Below are positions 1 to 15,200 of a stretch of DNA of 64,000 nucleotides, piece after piece; position 1 is the stretch's first letter, and each line of letters starts with the position of its first letter. This stretch comes from Perkinsus olseni (Eukaryota > Perkinsozoa > Perkinsida > Perkinsidae). A program made the position numbers and the translations under genes. The DNA is taken from assembly GCA_013115135.1 (NCBI GenBank), contig JABANP010000014.1, forward strand, positions 186,001 to 250,000, written 5' to 3'. The notes beneath the pieces are model-generated. The model was not told where the DNA came from. It searched no databases and saw only the letters and a program-made list of their open reading frames with translations.

Positions 1-284
1 AGTCAGGCTTTCCGAAGGTCCGCAAAACTGAATGTAGTGCGGCATTGGACATTCGCTTCGTGCTCTTTCGGATAGAAGCCTTCGTAGGGAAGTAGCCGCC
101 ATTAAACTGGCGATGAGTGCCGTATCATTCATACTGCGCGAAGATACGTCTTTCGCTCGCCGAAGAAGATACTCTTCCTTGTCCCATCCGAGCTCGTCGA
201 CCGAATGTGGTAGACTTCGCATCTCCTTGCACAGCTGTTCACCTGGAATCATCACATCTCAGAGATATCAGCATCATAACCCCT
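1..284. other. Sequence upstream of dynein gene
   Basis: I see no convincing gene here. Short open frames exist on the plus strand but none shows a recognisable motif. It should hold the promoter and 5' leader of the dynein gene that begins at 285, and possibly the end of a gene lying outside the window. Confidence 0.4.
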
Positions 285-3200
285 ATGTCTACGCCTCCAG
301 CGGACCAGCCAAAGAAGCAGCAAGTGAAATCGGCCTCAACCTCGCGGTTGCCGCCTATCGAAGGAGCCAACACTAAAGAGAAAAAAGTGAGCCCGTCTCC
401 AGCCATGCATCGGGCTGCAGCGTCCTGCCTCCAGGTGTCCTTTGGCCTCCCGGAAGGCCTCCTGTCGAAGGGAATCGGACCTAACCTTGGAAGCCCCCTA
501 GTATCCTCGAGCAGCTTCCGTCACTTGGGCTCAGGCAGTTTGTGGAAGGTTCGCATCTTATTTCTGTTCGCCTGTAAGCGTATTCGTGCTAGGTTCCAGT
601 GCCGAGATCCCAAGTCTTCGACGCATCTCGCCGCTCTCACTCCTTGAGTGTCTCCCGCTCAGCCAGTACCAGCCAACTAGGCAAGGTTGGGCGGAAGTCC
701 CACCCGTTGTTGAAGCGTAGATCATCCTCCAGCATTCTCGAGCTCGGTAATGGCCCAAGATGCTTATTTGAGTTGACGGCCCGTGCTAGACTCCGCAAGA
801 GCGCAACGCCAACTCGTACCAAAGCATATGAGATACATCAAGCGTCTTTACTTGGAGCCGCTGTACTCCAAAACCGGTGGAGGCAACAAGAGGAAATCCG
901 TCGATATCGATGCGCTCACCCTTCCTCTTACTAGTGTGGAAGTGAGCTGCGCTTAGATAGGTGTGCCGTGTGAGCATCGGTTGTCAGCGTGGTCGTGACG
1001 ATGATCTTGATGAAGACGAGAAGGCGTATCGTGAAGCCGAGGTCTTTGAAGACCGGTGGGTTGACCATTGTCTTGATCTCAGTTATTTACATCGCTAGGT
1101 GATGATGCTATAGCTTTCTTCGCCAAGCATGGCGACAACGCACCTATCAAGTTCATCTACTGCGCCAGAGTATCCTCCGAGGGTGCATTCCAGCCTTATG
1201 CGATTGAGGTTCTACAGCATCCCTCATCAGTGAGAAGGCGACTGCTTCCTTAGTGCCTGCCGAAACAATTCTCGCGAGAGGAAGGGGCTGGAGATGCTCT
1301 GGATGTGCTACTTTCCAAACTCCCTGAGTAACCCGAGTTGCCCTGAAGAATTGAGCACATCGCTGTTGAAGGTATTTCGTCGTTACACCTCCGGGCGTCC
1401 TTCACGTTATCAAGGGCTCTGAAGATCCGACGGAGTTCACGACGAACTCCCAGTGGATGCACGAGAGCCGAACGTGCGACCCAATTAAGAGTGGCTGCCA
1501 TACCTTCCGTTATCATTCCAGGTTCAGCATTGTTTCGAAGTTGAAGTTTTTCCGTCACTACTCGGAAAACCGGTCCTTGAGGACATGGCGTCAGAATGCT
1601 AACGCTGAACGATATGCATCTTTACGATCAAAGTAGGTGGGATGCTAACGACTTCGGTTGCCCCTCTTCCGGCTAGCTCCTCTTCCTGTCTTGAAAAAGG
1701 TGAACGTCACGTCAGATGGTATCCGATACGATTTTGGGGCGCCAATTGAGCCGCGCACGAGTTCTACAAGCGCTGGTAGATAGTGTTTGAAGTTACCAGT
1801 GACAACGACGCTTCTGAAATGAACGCTGCGAAGAGTATAGGACATCATAGTTGGTTGAGTATCCCCATTGCAGGCTCTCCAAGAGGCTTGTTCTATTGAG
1901 GCCTCTGTTGGCCCCTTCCCTCGCTAAAGTCAATGCCGTCTGTAAGGGGTGACATCCAACTGCGGACGAGGCTGTTCCATGGGCCTCCTCAGCAAAGTAC
2001 TCGCTCATTCCACCCCGTGATGGTGTGGTCAAAGCGCTATCTAGTTTCAGGCTCCCAGACGTACACGGTCAAGGACTTCCTGAAGCTCCAGGAGTCGTAC
2101 AGGTATCAGGAATCGGATGCCGACGTGAAGGTCCTCGGAGGCCAAGAGGGACGACATTGCTGATGGGGTAGAGGCGCTAGTGGATAAGGCGAGTGCCAGA
2201 GACCGAATTACACCGGAGACTTGTGCGCAGGTCATCGCTTTGCAGCAGGATGCCGAGGCGGGCATCATTGATGCAGCTCTTCTCGGAGAGTCTTGGAATG
2301 AGCGGAGTGCCAAGTCATTGGTGAGATCGCATCGGAGCCAGATGGGACCTGAATGGCAGGATATCCCAGGTCCAACAGAAGAAGCTGAAAGAAGTTCTAG
2401 CGAAGAGGAAAGAAGCTGGCGGCACAGGAGGCGAAATTGCTGTGGTTCGCGATCCGACTAGTCGAGCAGCAGCTCAGAAGCGCTCATATCGGCGTGGCTA
2501 TTGCCTCGGTATTCCCTCAGAAAACTCAGCGGCTCTCTGGGGGAGAATTTCCCATCGCAGGTGCGGGAATTTTGCTCACTATTGGCAGCGGGAGCTGAGT
2601 TGCCTCTCCCTGGTTTCACGTGCTCGCTTGCTTGTCTTCACGGTGGCGTCAGAAAGCTGCTTCCTCCCGAAGAAGAGACTCAGGTAACACTGTAAAGTTC
2701 AAGAATCGAGGAGAGGCTCCGCTGGATCAGGCTCGTCCGCTATTTTCGTTGACTGTGGGGTTCAACCCGTCGAATGAAGCGCGTGAAGCCGACCAGGATA
2801 GCCTTACTTTCTACCCAAGCCGTTCGGAGTTCGAAGGAGCAGCGGGAAAATTCTGGGAAGGGATTTCGGAGGGACTGAGCAGAGTTCCTAGCATCCTCTG
2901 CACGAGGCAGTAAGTGTCGACGCATCCAACTCAGTGGAGCGATGTGGTTTGGTCTTCAGTTACGATACGCTGCCTCGGCCGGAAGGACGACCAGAGCTGT
3001 CTCGCATGGAGGGAAGGCCCGTTTCTCGGATGATCACCGAGATGCCCGAATTCGTGATGTAGGTGGCCTTCGCTGCAACCCGAGGTGAGTTTGTTGTATC
3101 AGATTTGCCGACTATGTGTCGAGAAAGCTGTTGGGCGATGTAGACGGCGCGATTGAATATAGCATGGCTCACTACGCTCCAGCCAGAGTGGTATTTGATT

Positions 3201-6200
3201 TTGGACTACAGTGGGATGAGAATCAGTAGGCCTTCTGACAGAGCGTGTCGGTCCAGTATGCTGAGAGTCGGGCAGGTATATTGAGCAAGTAGGACAAGAT
3301 TGTGAGAGAATCTCAGAAGATATGGACCTGATGAAGGACTTCAAGGAAGCGGTGATTCCGAATGTCAAACTGCATCATACCGTCGGTAGGTTGACTGTTC
3401 CGAGTGATCCAGCTGCCTTTAGGATCGTAGGTGCCATCCTCGTCGATGGGCAGCCCATGAGATCTTCCTTGGAACCTGTTCCGGTGAGAGCGCTAGAAGT
3501 GATGAAGCGTCTCTTGAACGACATCGCTAAGGAAAAGAGCAAGGAGGCAATGACAGCCCTGCTTGCTTTTGAGGCAGTCTAGGTCAACCTTGTTTTCTGG
3601 ATCAGGTTGTTGGGAAACTGGAGCAGATTCATCGTACTCTTGACAATAAACCGACGTCTGGAGAGCACGATGGGGACGGTCCTCCAGCCTCACTGCCTGC
3701 GTAGGATTCTCGGGGCGGCCTCGCTTCTATTAAGGTCCAAACAACCGATCACCCAAGATCAATCCAAAGCAGCCGGCATGTGTGGAGCTGCGCCTCTCTT
3801 GCCTATTGGATCACTCGCGACCGCGCTCGTTCTACGTTCAACGTTATGCAGGTACACGGGTTACATCAGTGCAGTGCGGCAAATTCAAGATGAATTGCAG
3901 GGCCTGGAAGAGGGCAATGAAATGGTCACCGGGCTCTACGCCACTCTCCGCAAGTTCGGCACTACAGTAAGGCTGAAGATGCTCGCTGGTAGCGGAGCGC
4001 TGGTTCTTGTCAGATTTCTCTGGACGAACAGATGCAGCTCGATGTTATGCAGAGCAAGATGGAAGAATTGACCGATAAGAAGCTGCTGGATGCCAGCGTG
4101 TGCATCGAGAATATCCGAATGGACATGACGAGGGACTGTCTGGAGAAATGCACTTCCCTCGACGACGAGTTGGTAATGCTGCGCCCTCTTCTGCATATTC
4201 AGCGGTCGGTAGCTTCTGTGGCTCACGCCTACTCGACCGTTGTGAGTACCACCCATTCGCTGAGCTTCTACAGGCCCATCTGGAGAGGTCGTTGGGAGGT
4301 GGCGTGTTCCTAAGCGCGGATCCTGTGGTGAACGGAACCCACGAAGACGTCATAGAAGATCTTGATAGAATACAGGACAAGATAGCTAAGGATGAAGAAC
4401 GTGTCAATGTACTGAGGATCATAGTGGCTATCGGTACTGTTCTGTGATTCTCGCCCGAAGCTGACTCCCGCAGTAACACTTTCGAATCGTTATTGTGATG
4501 CTTTCTTCTCTGGCTCCTCAGACGCTCCTTCAATCACTGCAGCTGATGAGGGCGAATCCGTATGACTTCAGTCAGCTGCAGAAACTGAAGTCGCGCTACG
4601 AACAGCGGAGGGGAATCTGGGACACGGTGGCGACTTGGCGTAGCCTGACGACTAACTGGTACTCACTTGCATTGCGTTGCTTGTTGGTGATGAGTTTTTT
4701 GTAGGCTGAATGCTCCCGCTTCGGGAAGTTGATGTCGAAGAGATGAACCGAACTGTGAACACGATGTTCAAGGAAGCTTTCAAGCTGAGTAAGCAGCTGG
4801 ATGGGAGACCAGGTGGTGGATCAGACGAAAAGTTTGATTGAACACTGGAAGGGAAATCTGACGGTAAGTGTTGAGGGAGTTTCTTCTCGTTGGCCCCGGA
4901 CTTGGCGAGGCTTCATTGGACTCCGGCTTGATCAGGTCATACTCGAGCTCGGTAATCCTGTGATGCAGAGAAGGCATTGGGAGAGGGTATGTCAGGCAAT
5001 AGGGCTGCCTCTCACCGGGACTGCAGCCATGCGCGTCACACTGAGTACGGGCCAGTGACGGCTTGGCCGCAATCGTAGATCGCTCCTGGCCCCTTAGGCA
5101 CACTAGAAAAGCAGAATATTTACACCCATCGTGAAGTCGTGGGAGAGGTGTCAGCCGCCGCTAGCGGGAGAGCACGCTCTGGAGAAGACTATGGAGAAAG
5201 GTTGCCGGGGCTTGGGACGGGTAGGGACTGCCGAAGAGATGAGAGTAAGTTCTCTTCGCCAGGCTCCAGCTTCCGGTTATGAACCACCGGAACTCCAAAG
5301 CATTTGTGGATCCTTGGCGATGTGTCGGAGCTTGTTACATTGCTTGAGGACCACGCCGTCACAGTGCAGACTGTCCAAGGCAGCCGGTAAGCGGCTCTGT
5401 TCTGCGGTGTACGGCTGAGTTTCTTCTGATAGGTTCGTTGCTGGAGTGAAGGCAACTGTGGAGGAATGGTCGAAGAAAATATCGTTGGCCTCAGACGTGC
5501 TCGATGAATGGCTACAGGTGCTTGCGTTAACTTTTTCTCTAGCAGCCCTGCTGTGGCTCACTGACTCGGACAGGAGATGCTTACGTCGCTATTATTATCT
5601 CAACAGTCCCCTTGACTCCTTTCCTATTGGGTGTGCGAGGATAGTCAGCTGCGTCTGCCGCTCGAGCGGCATCGTTCTTGGGCGCCCTTAGGTTCAGCGA
5701 AGTTGGATGTATCTTGAGAATATCTTCTCGGCCGAAGATATTCAACGGCAGCTGCCCAATGAGGCGGCCAAGTTCAAGTCGGTAGACAAGTTCTGGAACG
5801 AGCTCTTCAAGAAGATCCGTCGGTCTTTCCCCTGAGCGCAATGGACGCATTCCACATACCCAATCTGCTCACGCAGCTTCAAGATGTAGACGGAGTGTAG
5901 TAAGACTGCTCCCGAGTAGCGTGGGGTCCTCAGGCCAACGAGACACTGGACCAAGTACAGAAGTCCTTAGAGGATTATTTGGAGACCAAGAGGGCCCTCT
6001 TCCCGAGGTTCTACTTCCTGTCGAATGACGAGCTGCTGTCGATTCTGAGCCAGACGAGGAATCCGCACGCAGTACAAGTAGGTTGGGCACAGGTTGAATC
6101 TCGGCCCGTCAAATGAGCCATTCCGGAGCCTTGGCCGATCTTTTGCTCCTCGAAAGAGCGAACACAGTGATACCGCAATCAGTCTTGCCTCCCTGACTGA

Positions 6201-9200
6201 TGTGTGGCTATAGTTTGGTGTGTGGACGTTCTCCGTGCGGAGGGGTTCGTTGGCCTTTGGAATTCTCCCCTCTCGCGTGGCGGGGGCGGCGAGAAGCACC
6301 ACTCATTTCCGCTGCAGGAACATCTATCGAAATGCTTCGACGCCATGAATCGTGTGGTATTCGATCCAGAGAAGAACAGTCCTCCTGAGATAACCCACTT
6401 CAGCGATATTGCCGGGGAGAAGGTGATGTGGGCCCATCTTTGATTCCCGGAGCGATCAATCTGGACAGGTACCCAACTCTACCCCTGTTCGCGCGGAGGG
6501 GGCCGTGGAAATCTGGCTCAACCATATCCTCGACCAAATGGTGCAGAGTTTATATGATCTGACCAAGAAGAGTCTGTTGGAGTATCCCGAAGACGGCAGG
6601 TAGGCAGCGGCACCGGCATGAAAAGATCGGCCACGGCCGATGTGAGAGCTGTGATAGTTCACGGGTGCAGATATAGACGCGACTGGTTGTTTGCTGATTA
6701 CCCGGCGCAGAGCGTTCTTCTCGTTGACATGATCAGCTGGACGTCTATTTGCGAGAGGGTGAGCTTCACAGTCATTCGAGGCTCTGTTTCCGGCGCGGTC
6801 CACAGGCGCTCGGGCAAGATGCGACAGATGGTAAGGGAGGCGAGAATCCTCTGGCGGGATGTGTCAAGTACCATCAGGAGCAGCTGCAGGAATCGGTAGT
6901 ATGCTCGATGTTTGCCTCAGCAGCTCCTGTGTCTCGACTTGGCCGATAGCCTGGATGGCATCTCTGCAGGTCGCATATGTCCGACAGGATTTGAGCAAGC
7001 TGCAGAGAATACTGATGGGGGCACTCATCGTTTTGGATGTACATAATATCACAGTAATAGAGCAGCTCCTCGCAGCAGACTGCAGGAACGTCAATGATTT
7101 TGACTGGTCTAAGCAGCTCCGATATTACTGGGACGCGAATGTAGCTACTAGACTTGCTGATGGGAAAGAGCGTTAAGTATCTTAGGTTGATGACTGCATG
7201 TGCCGGCAGACGATATCCTCCTTCAAGTAGTTGCAACGGACCGCTGCAGTGGCGGGCTTACTTCCTGTGTATCGTTTAGGTACTCCTATGAGTACCTTGG
7301 CAACGGTCCGAGGCTGGTCATCACAGCATTGACTGATAAGTGCTACATGACCCTTACTGGCGCCTTGCAGCTCAACTATGGTGGAGCTCCAGCGGGGCCC
7401 GCAGGTGAGCCATTAGCCGTGGCTCTCTATAGGAGCGAGATACGCTTCTACCATCGTGTTGGTCCAATCGAGCGAGTCGAGTCTTGCAGCGGACGCGCCT
7501 GCTACAACGCTTCTACTAGAAGCGGTCCACTAGAAGCCTTCTGGTGGACCATCTGTGAAGTCAATGATCAACTTGCTGAACTCCGTGTAGGTGTGCTCGG
7601 TATATCTGCTATCTGTAGGTACTGGGAAGACGGAAACTACCAAGGACCTCGGAAAAGCGCTTGCGGTCCAATGTGTCGTTTTCAACTGTAGTGATGGTCT
7701 TGACTACAAGATCATGGGCCGGTACTCCCACTAGTAGCACGATGCTCTTGCGAATTCGTATATCATTTCTAGGTTCTTCTCCGGACTGGCCCAGGCCGGC
7801 GCATGGGCTTGTTTCGACGAGTTCAATCGTATCCAAGTAGGAGCATCTGACAGACTACCCTGGGGACGGCGTCGTTTCAGGTGGAAGTTCTCTCCGTGAT
7901 TGCCCAGCAGATGCTGACCATCACACAAGCCATTCGGTCCAAGGTGCCCGTCTTCGAGTTCTCTGGAAGGGAGATTCCTCTCAACCCTCGCTTCGGAGTC
8001 TTCATCACGATGAACCCAGGATACGCAGGTTGGTCCTCCTCAAGGACGCAGTTTCGCGGGCAGCAGTCATTCAGGTCGAACCGAGCTACCAGACAATTTG
8101 AAGTCACTCTTCCGTCCCGTGGCTATGATGGTTCCCGACTATGCGCTTATCGCGGAGATCATCCTTTATTCGGAAGGCTTCGAGGCGGGATCGATGCTCG
8201 CTAGGAAAATGGTAAGAGAACCCTGCTCTTCCAACAGGATGGGGGGATGTATCTGGAAGTTACGTTCGACCGCTGTATCGACAGGTCTAAGAAGCAACGA
8301 GTTCAAGTCTCCTCCCATTAGGTTCAACTCTATCGTTTGGCTAGCGAGCAGCTGTCGAAACAGGACCACTACGACTTCGGCATGAGGGCGGTGAAATCTG
8401 TGTTGGTGATGGCGGGCCAACTGAAGCGGAAGTGGAAGGGCATGAGCCTAGATCGAGACTTGACTCGGAGATTTTAGATACCCCGAGCTTAACGAGGATG
8501 TTACGCTCATCCGAGCCATGCGAGACTCCAACGTCCCGAAGTTCGTCAGCGCCGATCTCCCGCTGTTCATGGGGATCATCAGCGACCTTTTCCTGGAATC
8601 GAGGTAGTCCACTCACCGTTCGTTCGAGCGGAAAGGTGTTGCTGTTTGTGATAGGTCCCGTATGTGGACTACGGCGCCTTGCAGAAGGAGATTGAGGCGC
8701 AGCTACGGAAGGAGCACTTGCAGGTTGTTGAAGGCTATGTTGGCAAGATAATCCAGCTCCTGGAAACGCAGCTGGTCCGGCATGGTAGGGAGCCTCATGG
8801 GGAACGATGATACGATTGGTTCGATCCAGGAGTGATGGTGGTCGGCGTAACGGCGACGGGGAAGTCGACCTGCTCAACAGTCCTTTCTCGAGCGTTGTCG
8901 CAGCTCCACAGCGACGGCTCCACCGATCCTGCTCATCAGCTGACTAAAGTTATGGCCCTGAACCCGAAGAGCATCTCGATGGAGGAGCTCTACGGCAGCT
9001 TTAATGAGAACACAGGTGGGCTCTGGTGAGTTGACGGGAGGAGGAAGAGGTAGTGGGGGCGCTCAGGCGAATGGTCCGACGGGTTGGTGGCCATTCTGGT
9101 GAGAGGGAAGCCCTCAGTGATACTTCCGAGAACAAGAAGTGGGTCCAGTTTGACGGGCCTGTGGACGCTATTTGGATTGAGAACATGAACACGGTGAGAC

Positions 9201-12200
9201 GGAGGATCCCTGGCGAAGTAGATAGCATCGCTGTCAGGTACTAGACGACAATAAAATGCTTTGCCTGAACAACGGTGAGAGAATAAAATTGGCCCCGACT
9301 ATGACCATGATGTTCGAAGTGAGCAGTCCTGTTGGTCGGGAGTGGGTCGTACTTGGGCGAGATCAACCACAAGCGCATCTAGTCGTAGTTGTGCAGCATA
9401 ATTTCGGAATCACTTCCACAGGTCAATGATCTCGCTGTTGCCTCGCCGGCTACTGTCTCGAGATGTGGCATGGTGTTTATCGAGCCTGTTCACCTGGGAT
9501 GGAGAGCGCCTATCGACACGTGGAAGGAGGTCCCTGCGGAAAGGGCTTCCTCGTTACCATCGATACACTGCAGGTACGATCGCAGTCTTATCCGAAGTAT
9601 GCTGCAGACCTGCACCGATATGTGGTCGATCTATGCGATGTTGCTCTGCCGTTTATTCGCAGTCAGCTGAAAGAGGCCCCGGGCATCCCTAGTGTCGATG
9701 CCAACCTATGCAAGTGAGCACCAGATCGGACAGTCGTTGGCCTCTCGGAACATATTTGCAGGTCGTTCATGGAATTTTGCGATGCCTTCGTGAACGACAG
9801 CAACGGTTTTGAGAGGGTGAGTATTAATCGGACTGCTCTGAGCGAGAAGGATTCTGGTGCAGGTGATGCCTTTGGAGCCTGGGCAAGAAGAGGCGACAGT
9901 CAAACCTGCGACGAGAGCGGATGCTGCTAACGACAAGCTGCTGAGGATGTACATCATCGTTGCCGCGGTCCGCAGTCTTGGCGGGAATCTGCACGAAGCC
10001 AGCCGGGCAGAATTTTTGGTAACTCCTCATGACGCTTCTTGGCGCTCTGGATGACTCTCTCTCAGGATTTCGCGAGGCCCCACTTCGAAGCTATATGTCC
10101 TGATGTGGCGGAGTTCGACGACCTCTACTCAATAGCAGTGGACGGAGAGAAGGGTGGCTCCCTCACATGGAGTGGCTCGCTCGGCGAGCTCTTCTTGGTC
10201 AGGTTGCTTCGAGCACATTGAGCAGCGTGTGCAGCCGTTCACGTACACTCCTGGAATGCCGTTCTTCAGTATACTTGTGCCTACAACAGAATCTACGAGT
10301 CAGTTCATCACACTGGATGCTCTCACTCGGAACGGCACGAACGTTCTCTTCTCGGGTAGGGCGTGTGTTGCACCGCTCCGCTATGGTGAGCGGCTTCTCA
10401 GGTGAGACTGGAGTTGGTAAGTCGGTTGGTATCACAGCTTTCTTGGACAACCTCGTCCGCGAGGGAGAGCAGGCGGATGCTGCGATGAAGTGAGCACGAA
10501 CTTAACATGAATTTCCCAAGGACTGGGGGGGGGGGAGGTGGCTGCGAGTACTCGGGCAATGGTTGTGATATTCCTGCGACAGGTTCACAGTGGCTACTGC
10601 AAATTTCTCGGCACAGACCAGCAGCGGTAATGTGGTTGATATTTTCGAGACTAGGCTTGATCGGAAGCGGAAAAAATCTCCTGGGGCCGCCGGCAGGTAG
10701 GAGAGAGTCCTCGGGTCGCATCCCAATTCCGATTATATTGCAGGCAGCAAGATGATCGTCTTCGTCGATGACATCAACATGCCACTCGTGGAGGTATACG
10801 GAGCTCAACCACCCATCGAGCTCCTGAGACAAGTCGTTGACTACAAGGGGTTCTATGATCGGTGGGGCCTGGGCTGAATGAAGATCGCCAAGGCAAGTGT
10901 TTTCGCAGGCGGAAACTGTTCTGGAAGAATGTAGCGGATACCCAGATCATAGCTGCTTGTGGCCCTCCTGGAGGCGGGAGGAATGCCGTTACACCTCGTC
11001 TGCTGCGCCACTTCTGCATGCAGTGGATACCGGATATCAGCAAAGACGCTATGATACTTATATTCGATAGCATTCTCAATGGGTGGCTCATGGTCGGCGA
11101 AACGAAGTCCTCTACGGCGCAATTCGCCTCGCGGTTTCAGGCCCAGGCTCCTCATCTAGCCGAGATGAGCAATGCTATAGTCCGGGCCACGGTCGATGCC
11201 TTCTTTGACATATCGAGAGATTTGCTCCCTACGCCGCTGAAGAGCCATTACACTTTCAATCTGCGTGACCCGGCCAAGATGCTGCAAGGTAGAACACCGA
11301 AGGGTTTCGGTTTAGCTACTCGTTGAGGGTAGGCATGCTGATGGTGGATGGGGAGAAAAGGTTCTCACCGGAAAAGATGAGCTACTGGAGCTATGGCTTC
11401 ATGAGGCGACCAGACAGTTCCGTGACAGGTGGTCGATCGGCGTTATTGCGCGATCCCGAGGAAGCGCTCATTTGCAGATTGATCGATGATGTTGATCGGG
11501 AGTGGTTTGATGAGCTGTTCAATAAGAAGCTCTCGGAGTTCTGTGGCGTATCCTGGGAAATCCCTCGCTGGCGCGAACTCATGTTCGGTGACTACATGGA
11601 TCGAGCTGCCAATGCATACACAGAGTGCCACGACCCGGAAAAGCTCTCTAGGGTGTTCCAGGTGAGCTACGGGCCTACTCCCTCTTATCATACATCGAAG
11701 CATCTCAGGAGTACTTGGATGAGTATAATATGACCTACCCGTCTACGATGAATCTGATATTCTTTAGTGACGCTAGGGCGCATCTCTCGCGCGTCGCTCG
11801 AGTTATCAGGCAGCCCAGGGGTAGGGGAAGTGTCAGAGGAGGCTCGTTGGCTATGTTAGCTCAGGGAATGCCCTCCTTGTTGGCGTATCGGGAGTCGGCA
11901 GGAAGAGTGTGACGAGAATGGCTGCTTTCATGGCTGAGTATTCCCTCGTTACCATCGAGATCACTAGGAGCTACGACTCGGCAGCCTTCAAGGAGGATAT
12001 CAAGTCAATGATGCTCAATGTGAGATATACCTCGGTTCCTGCGAGTGTTACTGCCCCTTCGGTGTTGGTGCAAGTTGGCTCCTTCAGGTTGCCAAGTCCT
12101 CTGGCAAGGGTTTGGTTTTCTTATTCTCGGACACCCAAATCGTCAAGGAGAGCTTCTTGGAGTGCATCAACAACATTCTCAATACCGGGGAGGTTCCCAA

Positions 12201-15200
12201 TCTTTTCGCGGCTGATGAAGTGGAGCAGGTGAGCGCTACCAGCTGTTGTCACTCTTGTTTGTGACGGCTTGATGCCGTTCAGATCATTGGCCTCGTTCGG
12301 CCCCTGGCCAAGGCGGCGGGGAAACAGGATTCTCGGGACGTCATATGGAGCCACTTTGTCCACCTGGTCAGAGAGAGTCTTCATATTGTGCTTGCGTTCT
12401 CTCCCTGTTGGCGAAGCTTTCCGCGCGAGGTAGCGGCTCGACGAGGGACATCTGAGGATAGCTGGGGTGGTTCAGATGCCGGCAATTCCCTTCACTGATT
12501 AACTGCTGCACGATCGACTGGTTCATGCCTTGGCCGAAAGACGCCTTGTATAGTGTCGCCGAAAGGTGGAGGGCCGGCCTTCAGGAAGCCGCCTTGCAAC
12601 TCGGGCGATGGTCCTCAGGAATTACAAGGATGCCGACAAATCCCTCGGGATCGACAACTACGTTGGCTCTCTGTCCACTATGTCCGGTGTCATTCACTCC
12701 TCGGTAGGCGGGTTCGAGATTCCGATCCGGAGTCGGAGCCCTCTAGGTTAGGTCACCTCAATGGCAGAGAATTTCTTCTCAACTCTGAGGCGGAGGACGT
12801 ACATAACACCAACGAGCTACTTGGAACTCATTAAGCTATTCCTTAGCCTACTGGAGGAGCTGCAAGGTAAACTGGGAGTACGCCCAGGTGCTGCCAGCAT
12901 GCGGTGGGAGTTTCAGGCGTACTAACCGCTCGGCTGAAGCGGTATACTGTGGGCGTTGATAAGCTGAACCAGACCAATGCCATAGTCGACAAACTGAAGC
13001 AGGATCTGACCGAGATGCAACCCGTGCTGAAGAAAGCGAGTGAGGATACAGCGACACTCATGGAGCAGGTAAGAACTGTAGGCCCTTTTGCTCCGTAGCC
13101 AGAGGCGGTTCGTCTCCTTTTGCTCTCGGTTAGTCGCGAACTGTGTGTGAAGAATATCGCCACAATTCAGGTCACGCGGGATGAGGCCGATGCGCAGGAG
13201 AAAAAGCTGGCCTGTGCTGAGGATGAGAAGGTAGTCGTTAGAGCAGCTTGGTGACGTTCATTTGGTCGCAGGCGGCTTCGGCGGCCGCGGCTGAGGCGAA
13301 CGCTATTAAAACAGACTGCCAAGCTGATTTGGACGAGGCGATGCCAGCTTATCATAGCGCGATGAAAAGTCTTGAGTCTCTGGATAAGAAGGACATCCAG
13401 GAGGTTCCGAGGGGCAGTCGGAGACGGCCCTCCCGACCGCTGCGCCTTGTAGGCCAAGTCGTTCACAAAGCCGCCGGCACTGGTCGAAGTTGTATTGAAG
13501 GCCGTCTGTCTATTGCTTGGTAGCCACTCCAGTTCGCTGGTAGAACTGAACTAGAGTTTGATCTTTCAGGAAAGAAGGAGACCTGGGACGATGCCAAGAA
13601 AGTCATGGGGGATATGGGGTTCCTACAGTCCCTGAAGAGCTACGATAAAGACAGCCTAGCCAGCAACCCGAAGCTCACAGCCAAGCTACAGGTAAGGGCT
13701 TTCTCTTCAATCGAGTGTCTTCCGCTGATCATTTCGTGAAAGCCTTGTCATTAGGGGTCAGTAGCAGTGTTCACAGCGTCCTTTATAGACGTATATAAGT
13801 CGTGATGACTTCAATGCCGAGAGTGTCTCCCGAGTGTCGAAGGCCGCCACCTCGCTCTGCATGTGGGTCATAGCGATGGATGTGTATGGGAGAGTGGCTC
13901 AGAGGGATCGAGCCTAAGAAGGTGGGACCCAGTGCGGTCCTCGCCAGCACCTGTGGCGAGTAGGCGAAGCTTGCCGAGGCTGAGAAGATGCTGGCCGACG
14001 CGGAACATCAATTGGCTGCTAAGAAAGCTGTACTAAAGGAAGTAGAGGATAGGGTTGAAGGGCTTCGTGCTAAATTGAGCCAAGCGAAAGTAAGACTGAA
14101 TAGCTCACGGATGAGTTAGTGGCAACTGGCTGTGTCAGCAAAAAGCACAGCAGCTCGAGAAGGATATGGAAATAGCTACCATCAAGCTTGGTAGAGCAGA
14201 GAAGCTTTTGGCTGGGCTCGGCAATGAGTGAGCTTCCGTGTGTTGCCAAGTTCCTTTCCTATATGGACCACACGTAGAGCGGTTCGGTGGAAAGCGGCAT
14301 CTGAGCAACTGGAACAGAACCTCAAGGATATCGTGGGCAACGTTGTGCTCGGTGGAGGTTTCGTGGCGTGAGTTGACAATACGGCCCAGCAAGTTGAGGG
14401 ACTGATGGTAGATATCTGGGACCCTTCACGGCCGACTTCCGCGAGAAGCTGACGGAGAAATGGATCCAGGAATGTCTAGGGGAGGAAGTTCAGCTAGCTG
14501 TGGACTCTCGCTGGAGCTGTGATGCTGTTCTTGGCGACCCAGCGCAGGTCGGTCAGTGCAGCTGAGTAGCCATATGAAGGTACCTGTGGTGATTCCGTGA
14601 TCAGATTCGCGAGTGGAATATCCAGGGTCTGCCTGATGATAAGCTCTCCGTTGAGAACGGTATCATTGTATCGCGAGGAAGACGGTGAGGAGAACACCCT
14701 TAAAGAAGCGGGAGTTCGGGCTTCTGTAGATGGCCGCTGATGATCGATCCTCAAGGACAGGCTGACAAGTGGATCCGTAACTTGGGCAAAGAGAAGGATA
14801 TCCAAGGTCGTAGTGGCACCCAGTTTGCACTAGTCACATTTGTAGCGCAGTCATCAAACTCACTGATGCCACGTATCTCCGCACGCTCGAGAACGGAATC
14901 CGCAATGGTAATGCTGTCCTGCTGGAGAACGTGGAGGAAGTCCTGGACCCTGCATTGGAGCCAGTTCTATCTAAACAGGTGGGAATGAATGCGAGCGTTA
15001 TCGATGTGATGTGGTGCTCTACTCAGGTCTTCAAGAAAGGAGGGCAAAGCTTGATTCGCTTGGGCACAGAGGATGTTCCGTACTCTCACGATTTTGCCTT
15101 TTACATCACCACGAAGATGCCGAATCCCCACTACCTTCCGGAGATCTGCATCAAGGTCCGCTAAGTTGCGTAGACGTGGATACTCGAACTCCCTGCCAGG

